Part shown: positions 15,655 through 25,353 of the stretch, in pieces
Layout: the number at the start of each line of letters is the position of its first letter
Position numbering within the stretch: the first letter of the stretch is position 1
DNA from: Roseivirga pacifica
Lineage (GTDB): Bacteria > Bacteroidota > Bacteroidia > Cytophagales > Cyclobacteriaceae
Length of the DNA: 64,000 nt
NCBI RefSeq assembly: GCF_900111145.1
Contig: NZ_FOIR01000003.1
Location: 62,001-126,000 of the forward strand
Direction: 5' to 3'
The notes under the pieces: model-generated
Told to the model about the DNA's origin: nothing
The model's input: the letters and a program-made list of their open reading frames with translations, nothing else
The model's database searches: none
Position numbers and translations under genes: made by a program

Positions 15655-17726
15655 TTCCTTCTACCACCTCTTCTCGGAAAACCAGTGGTCGCTCCACCTC
15701 GGTTAATCTTCTGACGATTGTTATAGGTACGGTTTAGCTGTTGCCTTTGTGTAGTAGAAGGTCTTTGAACATTCCTCGTATTTCTGGTGCTATTGGCATT
15801 TTGCCAGTTGCCATTCTGCGTGCGCTGAAAAACGTTCCCTTGTCTGTCAGTCAATACATTGTTTCCCCTTTGGGTGCTTGGCCGAACCCTGTTATTATTG
15901 GTTGGCCTTCTATTAGCGCCAAGGTTGTTCACCCTGTGGTTCTGATGGTTTAAAGTTCTAACCCCTGCCCTATTATTGTAAACGCTGTGTCGTTGGCCAG
16001 CCATGTAGCCCGCAGCAAAGCCACGGTTATACCCTCTGTGATAACCATGATAATAGCCTCCTCTATATCCTGGGTAAAATCCTCGTGGCCCCCAATAAGG
16101 TCTGTAGTACGGGTGAAAGCCCCAGCCAACCCAACCAAAGCTAAAGCCTACACTAAAGCCCCAGCCGGTGTATGGGTTCCAATGCACCCCAAAACCGAAG
16201 GTTACTGGTCGTGGGTAGTAATAATAGCCATACCAAGGTCGGTAGTAAAAGCCTGTGCCATACACTACAACTCCATTGTAAATATAAGAGTGGTAATAAC
16301 CTGGTGTGTATCCCACATAAATTACCTCGGGCTGCACATCGTAAATATAAACGTACTTAACATTGTACACTGGGCTTGAAGGCGGTAGGTCGTCCACCTC
16401 GCTTGGCCTCTCTGTTGAAACCTTGTAAGTACCTTTGGCTTTTGATGAAGTAAACCAAATGCCATCTTCCACGCAGTAGTATTTGTTATTAATCCTCAAT
16501 ACTGTTTGAGGAGAATTTAGCGCATACTCTACAGCCGTGCCATCCACTTTAGAAAACTGCGGATCGCCATCAAAAGTCACCTCAATTGTTTTGTTTTTGT
16601 CTACCTCTGCAGTTTCAGGAATCACTTGATCCAAAAGCGCCTCATGGGCATCTGGAGTACCAGGCACGCTTGCCTTAATATCGCTAATTGGCGAATCGTC
16701 TGGGATATTGGCAAAACCGGCAGGTAAGTCTTCTGGGTCTACAAATGCCCAATCACCATCACTTAAAGTGCTCGACTGATAAAACCTACCAGCCAAAAGC
16801 AAATAATGCATTTGCGACTCGATATCCATTATAATATCGCTTTCCGTATTTTGAACATAGAGCAATTCTGTTCCGGAAATTTGCTGATAATCCGGTGTTC
16901 CATCTACCAAAACGAGTTCCGCGGGAGCAGTAACCACCAATATACTTGGAGGGCCAGCAGCAGTCATTTGCTCTTTGGCCTCATCGCTTGGCTCGCCCTC
17001 TTCTTTAGGTGCATTGGCCTCCGCAAAGTCCTTTATTTTTTTGGGTGCATTGTCAATCCGAGTCCAGCCTTCTAGCACGCTTTCCGACTTATACCAATAA
17101 TCCCCTCCTTTTAAATAGTGTACCGATCGGTTCTTCTCTTTAGCGATAAAAAAGGGTGTGTTCATTACATAACTAATGCCTGAACGGCTATCTTCTTTAA
17201 ACTTTGGTTCTCCATCTATGGTCACCAACATGGTAGCACTTTCCCTATACAGAATATCCGGAGCATCATGCTTCAGTCCTTTATCTCCTTCGCTCACCGA
17301 CTCCATTCCCGCCAAGCTTGCCTTTAACTGACTTAAAGACATTCTCGGCTCCCATTTCATTATCTCGTCTGCCAAAAATGATTTTAGCCCTTCAATTTGG
17401 GCATCGGTTACTTCTTCAGGAAACTTTGTTTGGGTGACTTTTATATCTAAAAGAGCCGCTTCGTCTTGATCCATATCGGTTGCCAGCGTAGCCTGAAGCC
17501 ACACAGCACCAAACACTAGTTTTCCATCACTACCTTTGGCTGAAACAGCCATCCTACCTTCTACTACATTGTTTTTGAGGTCATCTAACTGAGGCTGGTA
17601 TAGTGTAACTTCTTTACCAGATGCTGTGGTTAACACACGTGGCCAGGGCATTTTTTCATCTTGGGCAGAAAGAGAAAAACACAATAGTAAAAACAAGCTT
17701 GACAGAAGGAGTTGGTAGACTTTCAT
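15651..17726 (-). CDS. Exported Tyr/Gly-rich protein ('carbohydrate-binding family V/XII'-type)
   Basis: A 691-residue protein with a signal peptide (MKVYQLLLSSLFLLLCFSLSAQ). The N-terminal ~450 residues contain repeated beta units built on a shared pattern (FTSSKAKGTYKV, YWYKSESVLEGWTRID, FYQSSTLSDGDWAFVD), each with an aromatic-rich loop. The C-terminal third is strongly Tyr/Gly/Trp-rich (YYRPWYGYYYYPRP, GFYPGYRGGYYHGYHRGY) and then Asn/Arg-rich. Proteins like this in Bacteroidota are often labelled carbohydrate-binding family V/XII, but the function is not established. The sticky aromatic tail suggests a surface or adhesive role, which is inference. Confidence 0.75.
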   Translation of the reverse strand: MKVYQLLLSSLFLLLCFSLSAQDEKMPWPRVLTTASGKEVTLYQPQLDDLKNNVVEGRMAVSAKGSDGKLVFGAVWLQATLATDMDQDEAALLDIKVTQTKFPEEVTDAQIEGLKSFLADEIMKWEPRMSLSQLKASLAGMESVSEGDKGLKHDAPDILYRESATMLVTIDGEPKFKEDSRSGISYVMNTPFFIAKEKNRSVHYLKGGDYWYKSESVLEGWTRIDNAPKKIKDFAEANAPKEEGEPSDEAKEQMTAAGPPSILVVTAPAELVLVDGTPDYQQISGTELLYVQNTESDIIMDIESQMHYLLLAGRFYQSSTLSDGDWAFVDPEDLPAGFANIPDDSPISDIKASVPGTPDAHEALLDQVIPETAEVDKNKTIEVTFDGDPQFSKVDGTAVEYALNSPQTVLRINNKYYCVEDGIWFTSSKAKGTYKVSTERPSEVDDLPPSSPVYNVKYVYIYDVQPEVIYVGYTPGYYHSYIYNGVVVYGTGFYYRPWYGYYYYPRPVTFGFGVHWNPYTGWGFSVGFSFGWVGWGFHPYYRPYWGPRGFYPGYRGGYYHGYHRGYNRGFAAGYMAGQRHSVYNNRAGVRTLNHQNHRVNNLGANRRPTNNNRVRPSTQRGNNVLTDRQGNVFQRTQNGNWQNANSTRNTRNVQRPSTTQRQQLNRTYNNRQKINRGGATTGFPRRGGRRN

Positions 17727-17888
17727 TACAATTAATTTGATTAAAAATTAAATAATTTAAAGACCTGTTCCACATGCTTTGTTCAATATTTTGACAGATT
17801 AGTGTTCCGACCCATTCATATTTTCCTTTAACCAGTCGAATTAGAATGCCAAAACCTCTTAAATTGAACCATTATCAACCGTGAAAAA

Positions 17889-19463
17889 ATGCGCATCAAA
17901 CACTATCTCATTTCCGCTCTTATTCTGACTATACTTAGCTGTGGCTCTAAAGACCATTACGACTTAATTATCCGCAATGGATTGGTTTATGACGGCATTA
18001 ACGAAGAGCCGTACATTTCCGGAATAGGCATAAACGGAGATAAAATCGTGAAGATTGGCAACCTGATTGAAGCCACCGCAGACAGGGAAATTGATGCGGA
18101 AGGACATATTGTGAGTCCCGGTTTTATTGACATGCACGCGCACATTGAGCGCATTATGGAATTACCCACGGCCGAGAATTTTCTAAAACAAGGAGTAACC
18201 ACCGTTTTGGCCGGCCCCGATGGACGAGGCCCTTCACCCATGGGCAAGTTTTTAGATAGTTTGGAAACATTCGACCTGGGTATTAACACGGCATGGCTGG
18301 TTGGCCATAACACAGTAAGAAGGAATGTAATGCAAACCGACAACCGTAAACCAACGGAAGAAGAGCTTACGTCTATGAAAAAGGCTGTGGAAGAAGCCAT
18401 GCTTTCGGGTGCATACGGCATTTCAACTGGGCTCAAATACGTACCAGGTGCCTACTCTGATTTAGCAGAAGTAATAGCGCTATCAGAAGTTGCATCTGAG
18501 TTTGGCGGTATTTATACTTCCCACCTACGGGAGGAAGGACTCGGATTAATTGAAGGGGTAAAAGAGGCTATTGTGATTGGGCGAGAAGCCGATATTCCAA
18601 TTATTCTAACCCACCATAAAGCCATTGGCAAACCAATGTGGGGCGCCAGCGAAAAGACTTTAGCAATGGTAGACTCTGCACGCGCACTGGGTATTGATGT
18701 GATGATGGATCAATATCCTTACACAGCCAGCGCCACAAGCCTAGCAGTTTTAATCCCCACTTGGGCAAGAGCGGGTGGTAATGAGGAATTTAGAAAGCGT
18801 GTTGAAGACCCCGAAACCCGAAAGAAGATTCATGCCGAAATAATGTACAATATTGAGTACGACCGAGGCGGCAATGATTTGGAGGTGGTGCAATTCGCCA
18901 ACGTTTCATGGAAACCGGACCTGAATGGTCGCACATTGAAAGACTGGGTAATTGAAAGAGGCCTTGAACCTACATTTGCCAACGGTGCCGACTTGGTAAT
19001 TGAGGGACAGTTAAATGGAGGTGCCTCTTGTGTTTATCACGCCATTGGCGAAGAAGATGTAAAACGAATTATGCAGCATCCGCTGGCCATGGTAGCCTCA
19101 GATGGAGGCCTAGTTGTTCCGGGCAACAGCCATCCACATCCTCGTAGCTATGGCACATTTCCGAGAGTGCTAGGACACTATGTTCGCGAAGAGAAAATCA
19201 TCAACCTCCCTTTGGCACTTAGAAAAATGACATCTCTGCCAGCCGAACGACTCGGGCTCTCAGACCGAGGCTTTATCCAAGAAGGAATGAAAGCAGATAT
19301 TACCGTTTTCGATCCGCAAACAGTAAAAGACATGGGGACTTTCGAAGATCCTCATCATTACCCAGAAGGAATTCCTTATGTGGTTGTGAACGGAAAAGTA
19401 ACTGTTTCGGAGGGAGAATTAACGAGCAATAGAGCAGGAAAAGTCCTGCGCAAAACAAAGTAG
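17889..19463 (+). CDS. N-acyl-D-amino-acid deacylase/D-aminoacylase-type amidohydrolase lipoprotein
   Basis: A 524-residue protein with a lipoprotein signal (lipobox LSCG, Cys18). The amidohydrolase fold is complete: the N-terminal YDLIIRNGLVYDG strand, metal motif GFIDMHAHIE, TSHLREEG, ILTHHKAIG, the late metal Asp in VASDGG, and the C-terminal KADITVFDP. The family removes acyl groups from N-acyl-D-amino acids. Lipid anchoring suggests it works in the periplasm, perhaps on peptidoglycan-derived or D-amino-acid substrates. The exact substrate is not readable from sequence. Confidence 0.88.
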   Translation: MRIKHYLISALILTILSCGSKDHYDLIIRNGLVYDGINEEPYISGIGINGDKIVKIGNLIEATADREIDAEGHIVSPGFIDMHAHIERIMELPTAENFLKQGVTTVLAGPDGRGPSPMGKFLDSLETFDLGINTAWLVGHNTVRRNVMQTDNRKPTEEELTSMKKAVEEAMLSGAYGISTGLKYVPGAYSDLAEVIALSEVASEFGGIYTSHLREEGLGLIEGVKEAIVIGREADIPIILTHHKAIGKPMWGASEKTLAMVDSARALGIDVMMDQYPYTASATSLAVLIPTWARAGGNEEFRKRVEDPETRKKIHAEIMYNIEYDRGGNDLEVVQFANVSWKPDLNGRTLKDWVIERGLEPTFANGADLVIEGQLNGGASCVYHAIGEEDVKRIMQHPLAMVASDGGLVVPGNSHPHPRSYGTFPRVLGHYVREEKIINLPLALRKMTSLPAERLGLSDRGFIQEGMKADITVFDPQTVKDMGTFEDPHHYPEGIPYVVVNGKVTVSEGELTSNRAGKVLRKTK

Positions 19464-19547
19464 AAACTTTAAAGTCACCCAAGTCCTGCGCCTAAACAAC
19501 TATTCCAATTTTTGGTTTAAATTGACCGTAAAGCAACATTCAATTAT

Positions 19548-21119
19548 ATGAATCTAAACGAGTTCTTTTCTTGGTTTCCGTGGTGGAGTTATGTACTCCT
19601 TGTTTTGCTCATCGTGTTTTTGCGAGACATCATTCAGAAAAAGCATACCATTAGCCACAACTTTCCAATTGTTGGGCATTTGCGCTACATGCTAGAGCGC
19701 ATTGGGCCAGAGCTGCGCCAATACATTGTGGCCAATAACCGAGAAGAACTGCCTTTTAACAGAAGTCAACGCTCGTGGGTTTATGCCTCTTCCAAAAGGG
19801 AGAACAACTATCAAGGATTTGGAACGGACCAAGACATTTACGCTCCTGGCCATATTTTCATAAACCCAACAATGATTCCCTATGCCTTGCCAGAAGGCCA
19901 CCCCAACAAGCAAACGCCAAGCCTTTTACCATCGGCCAAAGTGATGGGTGCTTACAACAAACGTAAAAAGCCATTTAGGCCAAAATCGGTAATTAATATC
20001 TCTGCCATGAGTTTTGGCTCACTTTCGGCAAATGCGATTTCGTCACTCAACAAAGGTGCCTATAAAGCAGAATGCTACCACAACACAGGCGAAGGTGGCT
20101 ATTCGCCTTACCACATGCATGGCGCAGATACCATGCTGCAAATTGGTACTGGCTATTTTGGTGTGCGTGATGACAACGGAGATTTTGTAATGGATAAACT
20201 AGTTGACTTGGTTAACCAGCATGAAGCAGTAAAGGCCATCGAAATTAAGCTTTCGCAAGGTGCTAAGCCAGGTAAAGGTGGTGTGCTACCAGCTTCTAAA
20301 ATCACTAAAGAAATTGCGGAAATCAGGCACATCCCACTAGGTCAAGATGTAGTTTCTCCATCTGGCCACAAAGCATTTACCAACATGACGGAAATGCTCG
20401 ACTTTATAGAAGCTGTAGCCAAAGAAACAGGCTTGCCTGTAGGTATAAAGTCGGCCGTGGGTAAACTAGATATGTGGGAAGAGCTTACTGATTTAATGCT
20501 AGCCAAAGGCATAGGCCCAGACTTTATTACCATTGATGGTGGTGAAGGCGGTACCGGTGCAGCACCTCCATCTTTTGCCAACCACGTGTCGTTGCCATTC
20601 ATTTTTGCTTTTACTAGCGTATATCAAATCTTTCTTAAAAAAGGACTTACCGATCGCGTGGTGTTCATCGGTTCGGGCAAATTGGGTTTCCCTAGTAGTG
20701 CCTTAATGGCTTTTGCCCTTGGAGTAGATGTTATTCAGGTGGCGCGCGAAGGCATGCTCTCCATAGGTTGTATTCAGGCACAGGTTTGTCATACAAACCG
20801 CTGCCCTGCTGGGGTGGCTACACAAAACAAGTGGCTACAGGCAGGGATTGATCCCGCATTAAAATCGGAACGCTTTTACAACTATGTAAAAACCCTGCGC
20901 AAAGAGATTCTAGAAATCACCCATGCCTGCGGTTATGAGCATCCTTCGCAAATGACTATGAAAGATGTAGACATTAGTATGGGGGATAACAACTACACCA
21001 CCACCCTTGCCAATGTTTATAATTACGAAAAAGCTCAAGTTCCTTTTAAAAGTATGGCTGACCTTATAGCATGCCCTCATTTAGGTGGAAAAAAGGAGAC
21101 GAACACAGCTTTGGCTTAA
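19548..21119 (+). CDS. FMN-binding glutamate synthase family protein
   Basis: A 523-residue protein corresponding to the synthase (GltB domain 2) barrel alone, with an N-terminal membrane helix (WWSYVLLVLLIVFL). Visible family motifs: SAMSFGSLSANAISSLNKGA, NTGEGGYSPYH, IEIKLSQGAKPGKGG, ITIDGGEGGTGAAP and the Cys-rich GCIQAQVCHTNRCPAGVATQ that binds the 3Fe-4S cluster. It lacks the amidotransferase domain of full glutamate synthase, so it may act with ammonia or on another FMN-dependent reaction. It stands alone, 84 bp after the deacylase. Confidence 0.88.
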   Translation: MNLNEFFSWFPWWSYVLLVLLIVFLRDIIQKKHTISHNFPIVGHLRYMLERIGPELRQYIVANNREELPFNRSQRSWVYASSKRENNYQGFGTDQDIYAPGHIFINPTMIPYALPEGHPNKQTPSLLPSAKVMGAYNKRKKPFRPKSVINISAMSFGSLSANAISSLNKGAYKAECYHNTGEGGYSPYHMHGADTMLQIGTGYFGVRDDNGDFVMDKLVDLVNQHEAVKAIEIKLSQGAKPGKGGVLPASKITKEIAEIRHIPLGQDVVSPSGHKAFTNMTEMLDFIEAVAKETGLPVGIKSAVGKLDMWEELTDLMLAKGIGPDFITIDGGEGGTGAAPPSFANHVSLPFIFAFTSVYQIFLKKGLTDRVVFIGSGKLGFPSSALMAFALGVDVIQVAREGMLSIGCIQAQVCHTNRCPAGVATQNKWLQAGIDPALKSERFYNYVKTLRKEILEITHACGYEHPSQMTMKDVDISMGDNNYTTTLANVYNYEKAQVPFKSMADLIACPHLGGKKETNTALA

Positions 21120-21247
21120 GTCGATTTTTCCTTTTAGGTGTAATCAACGTGATTTTTCGAACGGGTATTTTTACTCGTTCAATTTCCTTTTTCTTGCGGT
21201 TACTTTGATTGAGTTAAAAAACGAGACTTAACCTTTAACACGCAATC

Positions 21248-22561
21248 ATGTCAACAAATAAAAGTACACCACAACCAGAAAAAGGCACCTACCTGCTATC
21301 GCCAGGTGCAGGCGTAAAAGTAACTTTCACCCCTAGCCCTAATGCCTACTTAGAGGTAAATGGCAGTAAAGTAGCCAGTATTTCTGTTGGAACCGTTGGT
21401 TCTAGCACCGGAGCTGCTGAGCAGTTTACCATGCACAACTTGGGCAAATATGCCGAAGCCAACATTGTAGTTGAATACGGAGATGCTAAAAAACCAAGCA
21501 AGGCTTACTGCCATATGGATTTCTTTTTGAGCGGCAGCACCTCTAGCTGGTCACGAGATAACAACGGGCTGCCTAATAATTGCGACACTGTAATTCCTGC
21601 CAGTTCTACCCCAGAGTCAAATGGCAACGATTTTATTAACATACCGGTAGTGGCTCCAACTGGCGGAGTGCCATCTGGCGTACCTTCCAAGCATCAATTT
21701 TTAAATAAGGACATGGTGTTTATGGTAGATCAGGTGGGCAGCAACTTGCTTTTTAGAGGCAACTCACCTTTGGCTCCAGCCAAGGTAGCCAATGGCCCAC
21801 AGCCAATCGACTTCGATACGCTGCATGCTTATATGGAAGACCGATACGATACCCAAACAGATACCACAGGCAAATTCCCTAAAAAAGGAGATTATGTTTT
21901 GGTGGATGTATGTTTACTAAGCCCCAATTCTGAAGCTGGTTCTATTACTCAGGAAGTAGAATCGTTTTTAGATGCCAAGGGAAAGCCAGGCACTATGGCC
22001 GACTTAGCCGATAGGACCTTCTTCCCAACAGCACCGCAAACTGTAAGTGGCTCTAGCGGTATTCTCGGCCAAATGTGCAACTGGGTAATTCAGCCAGATG
22101 CTTCGAGAGGAAGCACAGACGATGCCTATGACCAAAAGTCTAGCAAGTTGCTCTATGACTATATGAACACTGCAAACGACAAGCCTTATGTGTATTACAT
22201 TCACTGCGCGAGTGGCCATGATAGAACCGGCATTGTTGCCTCTACCTACCTAATGCGCCAATACTCAAGCTTTGGGCTGTCAGAAGCATTCATTTATGGT
22301 ACTACAATTGCCAAACTACCAGCCGGAATTGGCGGTGGCAAAGACCAGCTTCAGCCAGACTGCAATGATATTAGCACGGGCAAGGAAGATCCAAATCGTT
22401 CGCGCTGTTTACTTATTGCAACAGTATACAACGAAACTGTTCAAAACATTTACAATACGCTGAACAACCTTACGGGAAGTTCCGCCAAAAGCTTGTCAAC
22501 GCAAGCATTGGCCAAAGACCCAGCAAATGTTTACGACAATTACCCTTGGCAAACGTCTTAA
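21248..22561 (+). CDS. Tyrosine/dual-specificity phosphatase-like protein with beta-rich N-terminal domain
   Basis: A 437-residue protein without a signal peptide. The C-terminal half has the Cx5R phosphatase signature HCASGHDRTGIVAS, with the nucleophile Cys320 and Arg326. The N-terminal ~110 residues (YLLSPGAGVKVTFTPSPNAYLEV...GKYAEANIVVEYGD) look like a beta-sandwich I cannot assign, joined through a Pro/Ser/Gly-rich linker. It may dephosphorylate proteins or phosphoinositide-like substrates; the target is unknown. It ends at a strong terminator and shows no operon partner. Confidence 0.7.
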   Translation: MSTNKSTPQPEKGTYLLSPGAGVKVTFTPSPNAYLEVNGSKVASISVGTVGSSTGAAEQFTMHNLGKYAEANIVVEYGDAKKPSKAYCHMDFFLSGSTSSWSRDNNGLPNNCDTVIPASSTPESNGNDFINIPVVAPTGGVPSGVPSKHQFLNKDMVFMVDQVGSNLLFRGNSPLAPAKVANGPQPIDFDTLHAYMEDRYDTQTDTTGKFPKKGDYVLVDVCLLSPNSEAGSITQEVESFLDAKGKPGTMADLADRTFFPTAPQTVSGSSGILGQMCNWVIQPDASRGSTDDAYDQKSSKLLYDYMNTANDKPYVYYIHCASGHDRTGIVASTYLMRQYSSFGLSEAFIYGTTIAKLPAGIGGGKDQLQPDCNDISTGKEDPNRSRCLLIATVYNETVQNIYNTLNNLTGSSAKSLSTQALAKDPANVYDNYPWQTS

Positions 22562-22585
22562 CAGCACTCAACACACACGATACAG

Positions 22586-22618
22586 TCCGGAGTCCAGTAA
22601 ATGGGCTTCGGATTTTTT
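22586..22618 (+). terminator. Terminator of the phosphatase-like gene
   Basis: A 10-bp stem TCCGGAGTCC/GGGCTTCGGA with a 7-nt loop is followed by six T, 24 nt after the stop. Confidence 0.8.
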
Positions 22619-22685
22619 CGTTAAAGCAAGTATGCCCTTTCTTCTCTCCCCTACTAAGCTTAAATTGAAAACAAACACTGTTTTC

Positions 22686-23744
22686 ATGAAAAGATCAATA
22701 CTAATCCTACTATCCTCTGTGCTACTTTTTAGCCTTCAAGTGGCAGCACAAACCAGCAAAGCCGATGAATTGGTCAAAGCCTTTGTAACTGAAACAAAAG
22801 TACCGGGATTGAGCATTTCCATTTCGCAAAAAGGAAAACTGGTCTTTTCCAAAGGTTATGGTTTTGAAGACTTGGAAAAACAGACTCCGGTAGACCCTTC
22901 CAAAACCAAGTTTAGAATTGGCAGTGTTTCCAAAACCGTAACCGCAGCAGGTTTAGCACAACTTTATGAAGCAGGAAAAATAGATTTAGACGCACCAATA
23001 GAAACCTATGTTCCCTCATGGCCAGCCAAGGGCGAAACCATTACTTTAAGAATGCTGGCCGGGCATTTGGCCGGAATTAGGCATTACAAGGGCCTTGAAT
23101 TTATGAGCAACAAAAAGTACGAGACAGTTACCGAAGGGCTCGATATTTTCATGAACGATCCTTACATCAACAATCCCGGAACCGAGTACGCCTATTCTTC
23201 TTATGGCTGGAATTTAATTTCTGCAGCAATGGAAACGGCTGCCAATGAAGACTTCCTCTCTTTTATGCAAACCGATGTTTTCAATGCACTTGACATGGAA
23301 AATACCGAAGCAGATCACGCTGACAGGAAAATCGATCGCAGAACCAAGTTTTATCAATTCAGAAATGGCAAAGTGATTGATGCGCCTTATGTAGACAATA
23401 GCTATAAATGGGCTGGTGGTGGCTTTGTAGGCACTACCTAAGACCTATGTAAGTTCGGTCAGGCGCACATGCAGTCTGGATATTTAAAAGAGAGCACTCT
23501 AAATGAGTGGATGAAAGGCCAAACGACCAACGCGGGCAAAGCCACCAACTACGGCATAGGCTGGCGAACATTTGAAAGACCCAATGGGCAAACCTATTAT
23601 GGACATAGCGGTGGTTCAGTGGGCGGTATCACCTATTTCCTTATTCACAAACCCAGCCAAACAGTATTGGCCATTACAGGCAACATGGATCCGTTGAATT
23701 ACGATGGACTTCAGTTTGATTTAATGGAGCTGTTTATTAACTAA
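22686..23744 (+). pseudogene. Serine hydrolase (class C beta-lactamase fold), interrupted by one in-frame TAA
   Basis: The ATG at 22686 starts a signal peptide (MKRSILILLSSVLLFSLQVAAQ). The frame runs through the catalytic SxxK (Ser80-V-S-Lys83), the YSSYGWN motif and the segment GGGFVGTT, meets TAA at codon 252 (23439-23441), and resumes in the same frame with DLCKFGQAHMQ and the C-terminal GHSGGS motif. Relatives commonly have an acidic residue at that spot (GT-x-EDL), so a single GAA-to-TAA change is the simplest explanation. The rest is intact, so the inactivation is recent, suppressed or an error. The 252-codon upstream part lacks the HSGG element and would not fold as a full enzyme. Confidence 0.8.
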
Positions 23745-23808
23745 TCTTTTTGGTGATTAACTAATTAATTCGTTTATTTAACTACAAAACTAGTTAAACG
23801 AACGCTTT

Positions 23809-24330
23809 ATGAAAAAATTAATCCCATTATGCTCACTCCTTTTATTTACTGGGTGTAGCGATGAAGACCTTTATGTATCGCCCGATGGTGATATGCCTCA
23901 GGCCGTTTTAATTGAAGAAGAAATACCCGCTTCTGAGCAAGACATATTTATGGTGGTAGAGGAACAACCTATATTTCCGGGTGGCCAAGAAGCATATACC
24001 AAATTTTTAGGCACTAATCTTACCTATCCTGAAAAAGCTAAAAATATGGGTATTGAAGGGCGTGTATTTGTATCATTTGTTGTTCAGAAAGACGGTGAAC
24101 TAAAAGATTTCCAAATTATAAGAGGTATTGGTGGTGGATGCGATGAGGAAGCACTACGTGTACTTATGGCATCTCCTAACTGGGAGCCCGGTAAGCAAAG
24201 AGGAAGAGAAGTAGCTACTAGAATGCAGGCAGCCATCACTTTCAAGTTGGACGGATCTAAAGCATCTCCCTCTAACCCTTCAAGACTGATTATTGAAGTG
24301 CCAGATCAAGAAATCGAAATTGAGAAGTAA
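23809..24330 (+). CDS. TonB C-terminal-domain lipoprotein, tandem copy 1
   Basis: A 173-residue lipoprotein (MKKLIPLCSLLLFTGC, lipobox LFTGC). After an acidic linker it carries one TonB_C-type domain: QPIFPGGQEAYTKFLGTNLTYPEKAKNMGIEGRVFVSFVVQKDG...CDEEALRVLMASPNWEPGKQRGREVATRMQAAITFKL. Unlike true TonB it has no inner-membrane helix and no proline-rich spanning segment. A free lipid-anchored domain of this type could bind TonB-box-like partners, but the role is unknown. The next gene is a close tandem copy whose homology starts in the leader just before the ATG. Confidence 0.85.
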   Translation: MKKLIPLCSLLLFTGCSDEDLYVSPDGDMPQAVLIEEEIPASEQDIFMVVEEQPIFPGGQEAYTKFLGTNLTYPEKAKNMGIEGRVFVSFVVQKDGELKDFQIIRGIGGGCDEEALRVLMASPNWEPGKQRGREVATRMQAAITFKLDGSKASPSNPSRLIIEVPDQEIEIEK

Positions 24331-24350
24331 GCCAGTTAAACAAACACTTT

Positions 24351-24872
24351 ATGAAAAAATTGATCCCACTATGCTCACTCCTGTTATTTATTGGATGCAG
24401 CGATGAAGACCTATATGTATCGCCCGATGGTGATACACCTCAAGCAGTAATGATTGTCGAAGAAGAAATACCAATGTCTGCCAGCGAGATATTCGCTGTG
24501 GTAGAAGAGCAGCCAACCTTCCCAGGTGGAATGGGCGAATGGATGAAATTCTTAAGGACAAATCTCAAATACCCTACTAAAGCAAAAGAAATGGGTGTTG
24601 AAGGTGCAGTATTCCTTTCTTTTGTAGTTCAAAAAGATGGGGAGGTTGACGACATACAAGTAATCAGAGGAGTTGGAGCTGGCTGTGACGAGGAAGCAGT
24701 TAGAATGTTATTGGAGTCGCCAAATTGGACTCCAGGAAAACAACGCGGTCGAGAAGTTGCCACCAGAATGCAAGTAAGGATTGTCTTTAGAATGGCCAAC
24801 TCTAACAAGAAACAACCAAGCCTTTCTCCACTAGAAGTAGAAACCCCAGCAGTTACTGTAACAGGACTTTAA
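24351..24872 (+). CDS. TonB C-terminal-domain lipoprotein, tandem copy 2
   Basis: Also 173 residues, with an N-terminus almost identical to copy 1 (MKKLIPLCSLLLFIGC, then SDEDLYVSPDGD). The TonB_C-type domain repeats the pattern QPTFPGGMGEWMKFLRTNLKYPTKAKEMGVEGAVF...CDEEAVRMLLESPNWTPGKQRGREVATRMQ. The repeat unit is about 542 bp (23809 to 24351) and includes the AGTTAAAC-type leader. Divergence is mostly in the linker and the C-terminal tail. It belongs to a four-gene same-strand cluster. Confidence 0.85.
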   Translation: MKKLIPLCSLLLFIGCSDEDLYVSPDGDTPQAVMIVEEEIPMSASEIFAVVEEQPTFPGGMGEWMKFLRTNLKYPTKAKEMGVEGAVFLSFVVQKDGEVDDIQVIRGVGAGCDEEAVRMLLESPNWTPGKQRGREVATRMQVRIVFRMANSNKKQPSLSPLEVETPAVTVTGL

Positions 24873-24918
24873 CATCAAGCCCAAGCGTCAAAATACTAAA
24901 ACTAACCTCACAAACCTT

Positions 24919-25353
24919 ATGCTTCTTTGCATAGGGTTTGTGTTATTCAGTTGTGCTGAAGAAGCAGCTGACATAAACCCCGTACAAGTTGCAGATACTG
25001 AACTAGCAATTGAAGAAGAAGGTGCTTTTATCTGCTACATTACTCCTATGCCCACTTTTCCTGGTGGAATGCGTGCTTGGAACGACTTTTTAAAGCAGCA
25101 CTTAAAATATCCAGCCATTCAAGAATCTATTGAAGGCAGAGTCATGTTCGCCTTAACGATAGACAACGAAGGCGTAATGAAAGACATTAGTATACTTCAA
25201 TCACCTCATCCCAAATTAAGTGAAGAAGCCCTTCGTGTACTCAAACTATCACCCAAGTGGACTCCTGTGAAAGTTTATGACAGAGAAGCTGGTATATCTA
25301 AACTCGTTGAGAGTAGATTAAGTCTAATCATTAGGTTTAGAGGGTGTGATTAA
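24919..25353 (+). CDS. TonB C-terminal-domain lipoprotein, tandem member 3
   Basis: A 144-residue ORF with the same domain, more diverged: MPTFPGGMRAWNDFLKQHLKYPAIQESIEGRVMFALTIDNEG and LSEEALRVLKLSPKWTPVKV. The N-terminus from the first ATG is a short hydrophobic stretch ending in a lipobox (FVLFSC) but without the usual Lys/Arg before it. The frame is open upstream to 24874 (encoding KPKRQNTKTNLTNL), so a non-ATG start that adds a basic N-region is possible. It is followed directly by the fourth member (stop then ATG). Confidence 0.75.
   Translation: MLLCIGFVLFSCAEEAADINPVQVADTELAIEEEGAFICYITPMPTFPGGMRAWNDFLKQHLKYPAIQESIEGRVMFALTIDNEGVMKDISILQSPHPKLSEEALRVLKLSPKWTPVKVYDREAGISKLVESRLSLIIRFRGCD

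Noticed and set aside
19430-19500. Direct repeat AAGTCCTGCGC (two copies ~42 bp apart)
   Set aside because: Only 11 bp, partly in the end of the deacylase coding sequence; no further structure.
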